Assembly: GCA_003990745.1 (NCBI GenBank)
Contig: RBNI01001501.1
Location: 1-22,157, forward strand
DNA: 22,157 nucleotides
Origin: Jimgerdemannia flammicorona
Lineage: Eukaryota; Mucoromycota; Endogonomycetes; Endogonales; Endogonaceae
Reading direction: 5' to 3'
Position 1 is the first letter of the stretch, and each line of letters starts with the position of its first letter. Shown here piece after piece: positions 1 to 9,989 of this stretch. The notes under the pieces are model-generated. The model ran no database searches. It had not been told where the DNA came from and saw nothing but the letters and a program-made list of their open reading frames with translations. The position numbers were made by a program, and so were the translations under genes.

Positions 1-1365
1 GGGGGGGGTGCTATCTGACTCCTCCTCCCAAACTTCAAAAGTACTATTGGCATAGGGATCCCTGCCCAGCACCTTCACAGCCCATTCCTCAGTCACCTCC
101 ACCTCCTCTCCTCCTTTGCTAGCCCATATGCTGGCTTTGATGCCTCCAGACTCCTCAGCCCCTTCTGCCTTCCTCTTCTCCTCTCCTGTCATACTCACCA
201 ACAGCTCCCTCTGCCTCTTGCACCCCTGTACCCTCTCCCACTGTCACCTGTCAGTATGGATATGCTTTCCATCCACCACCTCCAGATGCATCGACTCTTC
301 AAACTGCTTTTATGCTTTTGCCCTCCTCTCCACCATACTGCCCAGCTCCTCCAGCACCTCCAACAGATCCTCCTCCTCCTCTTCACTCCCTTTCACTCTT
401 GACACCTTACAGATGAAGGCTCCCCACATCAGCACTGAGGGCCAGTCACTTGTCTTCCCTGTGGCCTCCTTCTCCACCAGCCGAATCCTGACATCGACAT
501 TGCCCATCCTGAATGTTGTCCCCTCCCACATCTGGAAGCCAATGTCCACTACATCACCATACTCTACCATCATCTCCTCCACTCTCCTCCTAGTCTCCTC
601 CTTAGTCACTGTGGGCACCCTCCTCACCAGAAGCTGCACCACCCTGAGGTCCCACCTCATGCACCTCACTATGGGGACCACTACCTCCCTGACCACTACT
701 CCCATCTTCAGGGTCTCACCCAGAGGGCCTTCCTCCTCAAAGCCCACCTCAACCCCCTTCAGACCCTTCAAGAACTTCACCAATGCCGACCCAGCCACCT
801 GCTTTGAAATAAGCCCCAGGACCATCCTTGCTGTCACTGCCAAGCCCTGGAAGCACAAGGTAGTCACAAACTCTGAGATCGACTTCTTGAGCAATGGGGT
901 CACTGCCAGTCCCATTACACCATCTGCTAGATCCCCCTTCTACTTCGAGAACCCCTGCCCCCCCTGGCCATCAGCCATCACATCTCTTTTTTTTTCCTGA
1001 TTCGCCATCACACCTCCATTAGCAGTCCTGCCACTACCTCCAGCAGCTACTCCACTTCCCCCACCTCCCATCTGTGAAGGCCCCACTCCCCCATTATCCC
1101 CAGCCTTCTGCTTCCCCTTCCCTCCTACCTGTCTCCTGCAAGGTCCCATTGGCCAGCCCACAGTCCTCAGCATGTCTGCAAAGCTCCTTCCCTACAGCCC
1201 TCCAGCCCCCCCACCAGTGCCTCCTTTACTGCCCAAGCTGTCCTGTCCACTTGAGCCACCGAAAGACCCCATCCCCAGCCCATGCCCTCTCTTTACATGC
1301 TGCCAGTTGAAGGCCCCAGGTCCGCCCGACCTAGTATGCATGTCAGCTTGCTTACTGGTTGACAT
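1..1365 (-). pseudogene. LINE ORF1 (gag-like), copy A, decayed and cut by the window edge
   Basis: This is the nucleic-acid-binding ORF1 of a non-LTR retrotransposon, read right to left. One frame runs from an ATG at 1365 (MSTSKQADM) to position 1, interrupted by stops near 1192, 940 and 310. It matches the ORF1 at 7609-9527 block by block: GAFNWQ against SAFGWQ near the start, SFADM against TFADI, PLLKKSISEF against PLLKKSRSEF, then the RVKG-acidic-DLLEVLE segment. No CCHC knuckle is visible in the part present. About 55 bases of possible 5' UTR (to ~1420) separate the ATG from an unrelated RT fragment. CpG is reduced but present. The long Pro/Ser-rich open frames on the plus strand here are antisense shadows. 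The identity as ORF1 rests on synteny with the second copy, where an endonuclease/RT ORF2 follows it. Confidence 0.8.
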
Positions 1366-1419
1366 TGCCTTAGTATCTTTCTCCAATAAACGAGTTGAAA
1401 GTGTTCTGGAAAAGTGTGT

Positions 1420-2280
1420 GTAACGTTAATTGTAGTGGCCCAGCTCTCCTCTAGTAAACTGATAATAGTACCTCAAATGTCCTAGAGAATACTAATATAC
1501 TGTAGTACCCTACTAAGCCAAACCTTCTAAACTCTATCATAGGCTTTTTTCTGATCCAAGAACATCAGATGTCATCTACTTCTGTGGCCCTTGCTCTTTC
1601 TATAATGCTATAGACTCAGATAGTACTATCTCTAATAAGGCAACCCCCAACAAAGTCCCTCTGCTCTTTCTCTAATATCTGTTGAGCCACTCTCTACAAC
1701 CTGGCCATCAGAACCTTTATCACTATCTTATATCAAGAAGTATAATTGGTCTTCAGTTTTTCCAATCCTCTCTTTTCCCCTTATCTTTATACAACAAAGT
1801 CACCAGCCCTAACTGCTATCCTCCAATCTATATCTCAGAGCCAATAATCTCATCACACATCTGTGTCATCTCCTCCAGCACCTCCTCAACCAATGCTATC
1901 TTCTTTTAAAAATCTCATAACAGTTCATCCTTGCTGAGAGCAGTACCCAGACTTGTTAAAGCCAGAACCTGGATGATCTCCTCCTGCTGTACTGCCACTC
2001 TAAGTTCCCCCAGATCTATAGCCAGAGTAGAGTGCTACTCTTTCAGATATTGCTCAATGTTCAGCATCCTCTCCTCCCTCCTTCTTACTCTAAAGTCTGC
2101 TCCAATGTTCACTCAGCTATTTCAGTATACCCTGCACCCCCACCACTATCTTGCTATTCTCATTCAATACTCCATCTCACCTATGCCATGCTCCCCTTGC
2201 TTTAAGGAGCCTTGACAGAAATTTGGTAGGTTGCTCTCCTTCCTCCAGTCTCTGCCATCATAGCCTAGCTGCCAGTATGA
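1420..2280 (-). pseudogene. LINE ORF2 reverse-transcriptase fragment, copy B
   Basis: This is an RT-domain fragment of a related LINE, heavily decayed and nearly CpG-free. RT motif A reads FLDQKKAYDRV on the minus strand at about 1530-1563. Further left comes a segment aligning to the post-motif-A region (a VL...SLLEESWATTINV pattern), ending near 1420. Nucleotide similarity to the ORF2 at 5753-7577 is visible by eye: 1755-1905 matches 5975-6115, and 2150-2275 matches 6405-6490. Stops and shifts occur in every frame. It lies upstream of copy A ORF1 in the direction of reading, the reverse of the order in one LINE, so it is a separate older insertion. Copy A probably jumped into it. Confidence 0.78.
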
Positions 2281-2337
2281 GAGAATGGACATATGATAGT
2301 ATAGATTATAGATAGAGCCACCTCTCAACTAGTCTCA

Positions 2338-2440
2338 TAGGGAGTGGTAGAGCCTTAACAATATAGTAGTATAGAGTCTTGATAGTGAGGTACCTTGGTG
2401 GTACAGAGCCTCAGTGGTACAGAACCTTGGTAACATGGAA
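2338..2440. repeat. Degenerate ~16-bp tandem repeat
   Basis: About five imperfect units resembling TGGTACAGAGCCTCAG follow each other. The clearest pair is around 2398-2430 (GGTGGTACAGAGCCTCAG then TGGTACAGAACCTTGG). Differences between units are mostly A/G and C/T changes. No gene overlaps it. Confidence 0.5.
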
Positions 2441-3510
2441 CTGATACCCACACACCAGAGATTGCCCATGAGAGGTCTGCCTCCAGGAAGAATTAATAAG
2501 TAATAGTACAGCAGGGCTACTCCCTAATCAGCCTCAGTGGTAGTAGTGATATCAATGGCAGCAGAACCAAGCAGTAGAGTCAGGTGGTAGAGCTAGATAG
2601 TGGGCATATAAAAGTCCTGACCAAAAAACCCCAAATTTTACCTAATAAAAAAAGAAGTACCAGGAACAAGATGGTCAGAGTAAGAGAAATAGAGTGATCA
2701 GCAGTGGGGAGGCATAAGAGGTCAGAATGAGTGAATGAAGTAAAAGAGTATATTAGATTGCAGAAAGTTGGAAAAAGATATTAAAAAAGTCATAGAATGA
2801 TCTGACATCACCTACCTAAATGAAGAGATCAAATGGCAGGTCAAAATAAGTGAAATAAGACAGAGTGAGATGAGTAGGCACTCAATAGAATGAAGGTTTA
2901 AATGAGTGAAATGAGTAAAAACAGGTAATTTACCTGAAGTCATTAACAATAATAAGTAATTGGAACTCAGCACTTCCTCAAGAACTCAGAACTTAGAACT
3001 AATAGTTAGTTTTGATTATCTATAATATAATAATTCTATTAGTATATAGTTTTAATATAATTTAGTAATAATAGAAGTTACTCTCTTTTTTTATTTTATT
3101 TTATGGACTCAGAGTCCTGCAGATTTTATTAAAAGAGAACCTAGCCCAAACTCTCTCTCACCACTTATTAGACATTATCTATCCATTAACCTAGACCACC
3201 AAATTGTCCTGCAGTCCCATCATTCTCACTATATATATTAGATATGCTGACTCTCACTATATAGACTAGACTTGTCTGTTCACCAGAACTAGATCATCAT
3301 GACTACATATGAGGGCACACTTATATATCAGATCTAGCAATACTGGGACTGGATAAGAAATAGCCCTCTGAACTCCAAACAAAGACTCAAGGCAAAGAAA
3401 AACCCCTCAACTAACCAATAGATAACAGAATAGATTCAGAGTAGGTAAGTGAAAAACTTACATATAGGACTCTCTCAAAAGGACTGATATATAGACTAAG
3501 GCTTGAAAAA
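2441..3510. other. Gene-free AT-rich stretch, unassigned
   Basis: I see no coding frame or RNA gene. A run at 2690-2930 repeats variants of the words AATGAGTGAA and GAGTGAAATGAG, possibly an old tandem repeat too worn to phase. A GCATATAAAAG word lies at 2607-2617. CTCACTATATA words recur at 3226-3268. The stretch may hold the 5' LTR and leader of the plus-strand gypsy element E0, whose gag starts further right, but no LTR pair can be shown because the partner would lie outside the window. Confidence 0.3.
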
Positions 3511-3668
3511 GTCCCACTCCCACTCTCTGAGTCTGTGGGCCTTGATCACATTGCTATATTGGCTCTTAGTTTTAGTTGAATACTGCTAAAAGAGAGAGGT
3601 CACACTCCCTAAGCCTATGGGCCTCAATTATATTACTATATCAGCTCTTGGTTCTAGTTGAGTATAGT
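3511..3668. repeat. Two-copy direct tandem duplication, ~89-bp period
   Basis: The block at 3511-3585 (starts GTCCCACTCCC, then TGGGCCTTGAT, ending TTTTAGTTGAATA) recurs at 3599-3665 (GTCACACTCCC, TGGGCCTCAAT, TTCTAGTTGAGTA). The second copy is shorter by several bases in its first third. Most substitutions are transitions. No coding potential was seen. Confidence 0.6.
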
Positions 3669-5169
3669 CAAGATATCAGCCCCTATACTACCCCACCCTC
3701 TGCTAGTTAATAAAAAGACTCAACTGAGATAATACCTCCCCCAACCCTAATGACTGCCCCCAGCCTGACATCCTACTGATCTACCATTATCATCTTTCTG
3801 TCTATCTATGATGGCCATCTCCTCTCCCATTCCAACTCTACTCAAAAAGTAATCATCTATACTAGAACCACACTTGCTGAAAAGCTCACCAAAGCTCAGA
3901 GAGCCCCACTACAGATACTGAGGACCTACAGATAACCTATACTGACACCTGACACCCAAGGTTGGCTGACTCTATATATAGCCTGTGACTCATCAGATGA
4001 TACTTTATTGATGACAGCAAAAGGAAAAAGATACTACACCAAAATAAGTATACTCCAGATGTAGCCAAAGATACCAGAAACTGCAAAAAAGTGAAGAAAA
4101 CACCAATCTGATACTGATAAAGGGGCAACTCAACACCATTGCCTCCCTCTCATCCTATCCTTGCAGATATAGCAAACCAACCTGAGGTAGAGGGGATAAT
4201 GATAGAGAAAAGGAGACTCAGAAGGTTGCTTACCAAATCTTATGACTAGTAAGATAGCAGAGAAAGGAGTACTAAAAGTTACTCTCTACTCATGAGTAAC
4301 CTTTCTTCAAAAAATCTTCTATAGATAATTAGAACTAGTCAATATTATTAATAATGTTAGTAATAGTCAAGAAGTATCTTCACCCTAGATACTCTTCAGA
4401 CTTAAGTTAAAAAATCTAACAGATTTATTACCAAGTAGACTGAAACTCATACCAGCCAAGAAGAGTTTGAAAAACTCAATAATAAAACTATCTAAGAAGT
4501 ATTCAATACTTTTCCATACTCAACAAAGAAGTCTCCTATACTCCTAAACTTAAGAAGAAATTCAACAAGCTAGTCAGCAGCTACTTCTACAGGAAATATA
4601 TATGAGAATCTATTGAGGCTATAAGTGAATATTTTCTAAACCTCCTCTCTAATGATTGCTATTATAAGTCAAGATCTTTCTAAACTATAAGAGATACTAT
4701 ATTATTAAAAGAAATTCTACTTCTATTACTGAATTCTCTAAGCATAATTAAGAATAATCTAATGATAAAACTATAAGCCATCAGATCTAGTAAAGCCTCT
4801 GCTATATCATCCAGACCTAGGAGAATAATTGAAAAAATACTTAAATCTAATATTGATGCCCCAGTACTATTATAAAACTACTACTAAGAATATTAAGTCT
4901 ATTGAAAATTGCAGCAGATCTCTCCATTGAGACCACTAGTCTATAAGCTTATCTACCTCAGTAATATTATAGAAGAATCAACTCCAAATCATACAATATA
5001 CTATAGAAATAGAAGAACTCTAACCATCTTATCAAACAGATAAGAGAGATAGTAAAATAATATTAGTAGATAACAAGATAGCAGTATTGGCTAACTAAGT
5101 AGCCATACTCACTCAAGCTCTTTGTCTTAGTATTGAAACAAACAAAGCATAAAAGGTCTCTAACTTACT
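3669..5169. other. AT-rich stretch without an assignable gene
   Basis: No frame is convincing over a long distance. About 4640-4860 on the plus strand reads as a fairly open frame rich in Ile, Leu and Lys with few stops. It could be the N-terminal part of the E0 gag polyprotein or an unrelated relic. I could not match it to a family. CpG is essentially absent, as in the adjacent E0 gag. Confidence 0.3.
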
Positions 5170-5752
5170 CATTTAAAGATAAAGTAGATCAATTAACAAT
5201 ATTTATAGAATAGGTTGATATTAATTATTATATCAATAGTTGAAATGACAATTGAAATCCAGACAGTACTCTCAATAGTAATGAGCATTATGAGATTGAA
5301 TATCTCTATATAACTGCAGGCTTAAAAGTAGAAAAAGTCACTACATACTTTATAGACACAGCTGTCTAGTGATGGCATAATCTGCCAGTATATTCTCTTA
5401 CCTGGGAAACTCATATCAAAATTAATATAAGTAAAGGAGATAATGATCACCCTGACTATAAAGTCTACCTAACTATAATAGACCTAAAGAAACTAATAAC
5501 CCAACAGTTATACAGCTCTGTCCACATTACCAAAGTCAGAACTAAGCTCAAGAATCTGTAATTCTATAATAATAAAAAAGAAGATCTTAAAGTATTTACT
5601 ACAAGACTGAAAACTCTACTGAATACTATAGGAGCATAATACAGCTAGTGAGAATAGACTGTAAATAGAACTCAAGCTGTCTATTTATTTGATACTATCT
5701 CTGAATAGTTATTAGAAAAAATCTATAAATAAGAATAACTTTATGATTGCCT
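5170..5752 (+). pseudogene. Ty3/gypsy gag remnant (element E0), first segment
   Basis: This is the capsid part of a retrotransposon Gag. A single plus-strand frame, interrupted only by TAG/TAA/TGA that fit lost Gln or Trp codons, reads KDKVDQLTIF near the start. It continues with HNLPVYSLTWETHIK, DLKKLITQQLYSS and FYNNKKEDLKVFTTRLK. The pattern resembles the retrotransposon gag domain in which a Trp-containing helix precedes a long Gln/Lys-rich region. The frame is broken by the LINE at 5753 and resumes at 9639 in phase. Base composition is strongly AT with almost no CpG, unlike the inserted LINE. The 5' end of the gene is not defined. Confidence 0.7.
5735..5752. repeat. LINE target-site duplication, left copy (18 bp)
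   Basis: ATAACTTTATGATTGCCT occurs here and, identically, at 9621-9638. Removing 5753-9638 restores a continuous gag frame, so this is the target-site duplication of the inserted LINE. Confidence 0.93.
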
Positions 5753-7577
5753 TCTCCTGGTCCAGAAACACTAACCTGCCATCAACTCCTGCTGTCCGAG
5801 CACCCTCAATCATGCCATGAACCCAAGCTGTCCCATCTCTAATCAACTGCCCACCAACAAACCCACGCTGCTCCACTCCAAGCACCTGCTGAGCGATTCC
5901 TTGCAGCCTTAACACTAAGATCTTGGTCACCAATTTGCAGTCTATGTCGAGAAGCATAATCGGCTGCCAGTTCTTCCAGTCCTCATGCCTCCCCTTATCC
6001 TTGTAGAGCAAGGAGACCAACCCTAAGCACTGTCCCCCAATCCAGGCACCAGATCGAAGAACTTCACCACACATAGCAGTCATCTCTTCAAGCACCTCAC
6101 CAACTCCAGCCATTTTCTGCCAAAAATCCCAGAGAAGCCCATCCTCTCCTGGGGCAGTCCCTTTACTCATCAAGGCCATAACTCTGCAAATCTCCTCACC
6201 ACACACTGGGTCTCCTAATGTCCTAAGTCCCTCCACAGGGTTTGGAATCCAATCTCCCAACTGCCTCTCAATGTCCATAGCATTCATCCCTCCTTCTTCC
6301 TCACTCCACAAATTCCCCCACCTGTTCCGCAATAACCCCAGAATCGCTGGAGACCCCACTACCAGCTCGCCGTTCGTGTCCAGAACCCTCTCCCACCACT
6401 GCCTCGTTCGTCGCGCTTGCAATAACCTCGATAAAAACCTTGTAGGTCTCTCCCCTTCCTCCAGTCCCTGCCACCACAAGCAGGCCACCATTCCCTGAAG
6501 CTTCACCTCCTCCTCCTTCCGTAATACTCCTTTAAGCTCGTCGACCTCCTGTCGGATCTGCACAATATGCCAATCAGTCACCTCCCCATCCTCCAGCACC
6601 CCTGCCCACCTCCCCATAAGTGCTGCCAGGTGCCGGGAGGCCCACAGTACCCGCTATCTTCGCTGAGTACACTTCCCTTTCCCTGCCTCCCTCCAATACC
6701 TCTGGGCAGTTGCCTTCAGTCTTCTCCAATGGTCTCCAATTTCCAAGCCCTGGTCCTGCCACCGACTAATATTCCCAACCACCTCTGTCTCCCATCCCTC
6801 CCACAATATCCTATCCTCCAACAAAGAGGAATTTAGCCACCAATATCCAGGCCCATCCTCATTTCCCCCAAACCTCCCCCTACCAAGCAGCCCCCAGTGA
6901 TCAGACCATGGACACCATATCACATCCAGCACTGACCAGACATCTGCTCCCCAACACTTGGCTGTTAGAACCCAGTCAATCCTGGAACCCAGCCCTGCCA
7001 CCCAATGGGTGTATACCTGCCAATCGGCCCAAAGGTGTCTTCCGGAGTCTACTAAAGAACACAATCACTCTATTTCCAGCCAGTCCCCTAGCCCACCACT
7101 TTCTCCCCGCACACCTCTACCACCATCAGTCCTATCCTTCTCCTTATCTCGTACCATATTGAAGTCACCCCCCATACAATCCAAGCCAACTTCTCCCAAT
7201 ACACCAGCCTCTTTCAATCGGTGCATCCAATTCACTCTCTCCCCTCTTTCAGCTGGGCAGTAACATGACCCAACCATCAACGAGCCCTGTCCAGGCCTCC
7301 TCCACAAACCCCACACCACCCAAGACCCCCAATGTCCAATGTCCACAATGTCCCCCAACCCTCTCCTAATGAGAATACATACTTTCCCCCTCCATACTGC
7401 CACACTCCCCCATTCCTTAGTCCAATCCTGTAGGTCCACCTCTTCCTCATATCAAATATCCTGTAGCAAGAAGAGGTCCACGTCCAGTCCCTTGAGCCAA
7501 CCAAAAATGAACTTCCTCCTAGCTGCCCCCTGTAACCCATTCATGTTCAATGAGAATATCCTGGTTGTACTGTTCAT
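5753..7577 (-). pseudogene. LINE ORF2: apurinic-type endonuclease plus truncated reverse transcriptase
   Basis: The protein nicks target DNA and primes reverse transcription. The frame opens at ATG 7577 (MNSTTRIFSLNMNG) and runs about 608 codons to the truncation. Endonuclease motifs are visible in order: SLNMNG (Asn of motif I), LLQDI where LLQET is usual, GDFNMV, SRIDWVL, and SDHWGL with the catalytic Asp-His. The RT region shows VSLLYKDKGRHEDWKNWQPIMLLD, then EQRGFVGGQLIRDG, then FLDQEKA of motif A, where the copy stops. Compared with the usual pattern, NWRPI has become NWQPI and GR has become GQ, both G-to-A changes. In-frame stops are TGA at 7452-7454, TGA at 7065-7067 and TAG at 6654-6656, each one transition from an Arg, Trp or Gln codon. 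It cannot be active: RT motifs B to E are missing. Confidence 0.88.
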
Positions 7578-7608
7578 ATTGAAGAAATGTTGAATAGACT
7601 CCCCCAAC

Positions 7609-9527
7609 CTAATACTCCATGCTCATCTCATCTCCAGCCAGATCCAAGTGCCTTTCCACCTCCAAGTCACCCTCCACAATAGCCTGAGCATCCAGTGCCT
7701 CCAAGATTTCCTGGCATTCCACACCATCCATGACCTCCATCTCTGACCAGTAATCCAGGCAGACTGTGTGCCACTTCTCCAGCCCCTTCCTCAAATTCCA
7801 CAAGAACAGTGCCCTGTCGCTCACAATCTTCCGAAGCTCCTCCTCTCTCTGATCATCCACCTGATATTCAACAGATTCCAAGAGGACAGCCAGGATCTCA
7901 TTCCTCATCTTCCTCAGCACCTCCTTCCCTCGCAGAATCTCCTCCCAATGCCTCTCCTCCATCACCCGGAAGTCCTCACCCCCCAGCTCTTCTGCCGCCA
8001 CCCCTTCTAGGGTCTTCCACATCCACTTTTCCTCATCCACTGCCTCTGCCGCACCCTGAGAGATACAGCCCCCATCCACCCCCGGGTCTATCAGCATGCT
8101 CCTCCTCACTAACTCATCCCACTCCTCATCCGGCACATCCATCAGCCTCAGCCCCACCCGGAACACTATACTGAGGGTGCACACCCTTACCCATTTCCGC
8201 ATCTACTGCTGACACATCTTCCTCCTCTATCCTCCCTCCCATCTGAGCCCCACCTTGGGCTAACTCTCCCCCCTCAGCCCAAGTGCTCTCCTGCAATCCT
8301 GTAGCACCTTCTTCCGAGCTTCCACTGGTCCTTCCCTCACCCAGCCTCACCAGCAGCTCTTTCTGTATTTTCCTCCCCTGCATCTTCTCCCAAACCCCTT
8401 TCTCCATCTGAACCTTCTTCCCATCCACCTCCCCTACCACCATCCTGGCCTCGAACTCGTTCCAGGCCAATCTCCTCCTTGCAACCGCCCCTTCCAGATC
8501 CTCCAGCACCTCCAATAGGTCCTCCTCCTCCTCCTGGGTCCCCTTCACCCTCACAACCTTACACTCCACTGGCCCCCACCTTAGCATCACCGGCCAGTCC
8601 CTTGACCTTCCCGTATTCTCCTTCCTAAACAGCCTCACCCTGATGTCGACGTCACCAGTCCTAAGCATGGTGCCCTCCCAGACCTTGAACCCAACATCCA
8701 CGATCTCGCCATACTCCTTGATCGCCTCCACGATGAACTCCCTGGTCCCTGGTCCTCTCCTTCGACACAGTTGGGAGATCCAACACCGTCAACTGCACCA
8801 CCCGAGGGTCCCAGCACATGCACCGGGCCATAGGAACCACCACCCCACCAACCATCACCCCCTTCTCCATGGCTGCCAACAGGGTGTCTTCCTTCTCAAA
8901 CTCCACCTCTACCCCCTCCTTTCCCCTCAAAAACTTCACTGAGGCCGCTCCCTTAGCCTCTTGCACCACCAGCCCCAAAATCATCCTCACCGTCACTACC
9001 AGGCCCCGGAAGCACATAGTGACTGCGAATTCCGACCTTGACTTCTTGAGTAATGGGGCCGACACCATGCCCATCACACCATCTGCCAGGTCCCCGGGCC
9101 TCGTGCCCCCTCCCAGCCCCCCATCGCCAACCACCGTCACATCTGGATTTTTTGCCAGATCCCCAGTCACAGCCCCATCAGCAGTCACAGCCCCATCTCC
9201 AGCCCCTACTCTGGCTCCCACCCTACCACCAGAGGCACCCCTGGGCACACCGCCCTGTCTTCTAGCAGCAGTCGTCGAAGCCTTCCCCAGGCCCAGCCAA
9301 CCATCTAGTCCAGAAGCCAACTTCCCCATTCGGACTATATCAGCAAAAGTTGACCTCTCCTCTCCTCTCTGCCTCAGACTGCCTCTCCCTCCACCGCCGG
9401 TGCCTCTGCTCACCCTCGAGGCCTCTGGCATCCCCAAACCATCACCTCTCCTCCCCACCTGCTGCCAGCCAAAGGCACTGTCACCCCCCTGGCCAGTACA
9501 CTCACCAGTTTGATTGGTGCTATCTAT
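7609..9527 (-). pseudogene. LINE ORF1 (gag-like), frameshifted
   Basis: This is the RNA-binding ORF1 of the LINE, about 640 codons. Aligning its N-terminus with copy A (ATG at 1365) puts the start at 9525-9527, where ATA stands in place of ATG, a G-to-A change; the 21 residues up to the GAFNW/SAFGW block then align without a gap. The first frame runs to about 8750. There a 7-bp tandem duplication (CCCTGGT at 8740-8746 and 8747-8753) shifts the frame. Reading resumes as REFIVEAIKEYGEIVDVGF down to about 8150-8200, where a second shift leads to the C-terminal frame ending at TAG 7609-7611. The second shift cannot be pinned down because copy A does not extend that far. The C-terminal ~190 residues are Glu/Asp-rich and helical-looking. 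No CCHC knuckle is visible. Confidence 0.82.
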
Positions 9528-9620
9528 GTTGCTAGTCGTCCGTCACCAAAAATGTTGTAAAAAGTGTTGCCTGAGTCTTATGTCACCCGAATGGTACTGG
9601 TGAAAGATGATGCCTGCCTG

Positions 9621-9638
9621 ATAACTTTATGATTGCCT
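9621..9638. repeat. LINE target-site duplication, right copy (18 bp)
   Basis: This is an exact second copy of the 18-mer at 5735-5752, abutting the 5' end of the minus-strand LINE. The gag codons continue directly after it. Confidence 0.93.
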
Positions 9639-9960
9639 ACATAAGCAATAGTATCTAGGATAAGTTATTATCAAAATATATATCATTCTTATAGCTGAAA
9701 GATCAAAAGATAACAGAAACAACAAATGAGACAAATAATGTCAATTTGAGAAGAAGTATGAATCTCAAAATAAGTCCTCAAGACTATAAGATAGATTCTA
9801 GAAACTATTTAATAAGAAAATAGAGAAACTTATGAAGAAAGGAGTATGTTTTTACTATAAAAAGAGAGAATATATATTTTATAAATGCTCTAATAAGAAG
9901 ACCAATATGAATAAAGAACTATTCTTCTTATATATCATTACTATAATAAGAGAGATAATC
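9639..9960 (+). pseudogene. Ty3/gypsy gag remnant (E0), second segment with zinc knuckle
   Basis: This continues the capsid frame of 5170-5752 across the LINE: LYDCLHKQ spans the junction. Near 9835-9892 the frame reads KKGVCFYYKKREYIFYKC. This has the spacing of a CX2CX4HX4C nucleocapsid knuckle, but the second Cys and the His have both become Tyr, which are TGT-to-TAT and CAT-to-TAT transitions. The protein would have bound the element's RNA. Downstream the frame fades by about 9960, and no protease is readable. E0's pol is not found, either deleted or displaced beyond the window by E1. Confidence 0.72.
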
Positions 9961-9989
9961 TCAAAACATTCTTTGAGAATATCAAGATT

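Larger units (their letters stand above)
5753..9620 (-). mobile_element. Non-LTR retrotransposon (Tad1-like LINE), 3'-truncated insertion
   Basis: This 3.87-kb insertion lies in the E0 gag frame. Read on the minus strand it has about 93 bases of 5' UTR (9620-9528), ORF1 (9527-7609), a 31-base gap, and an endonuclease-RT ORF2 (7577 to 5753). It ends abruptly inside the RT domain just after motif A, with no 3' UTR and no poly-A. An 18-bp target-site duplication flanks it, so both junctions are original. CpG is frequent (for example 6368-6430), in contrast to every other element here. That makes it a late arrival or one less exposed to the mutation process. The clade call (Tad1-like) rests on the two-ORF layout with an APE-type endonuclease in a presumed fungus, not on a phylogeny. 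Confidence 0.88.

Noticed and set aside
1..8. G8 at the window start as a structural element
   Set aside because: It falls within the frame of LINE ORF1 copy A as a C-run on the coding strand at the window edge. Nothing further can be seen.
116..1000. Long Pro/Ser/Thr-rich open frame on the plus strand (294 codons)
   Set aside because: It is antisense to LINE ORF1 copy A. The minus strand has the homologous protein, and a similar shadow appears at 8818-9513 opposite the second ORF1.
3937..4128. Short minus-strand frame with hydrophobic content
   Set aside because: 63 codons with no homology seen, in AT-rich unassigned DNA; expected by chance.
8818..9513. Plus-strand open frame of 231 codons
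   Set aside because: Antisense shadow of the LINE ORF1. Low-complexity Pro/Ser/Thr composition comes from the GC-rich opposite strand.
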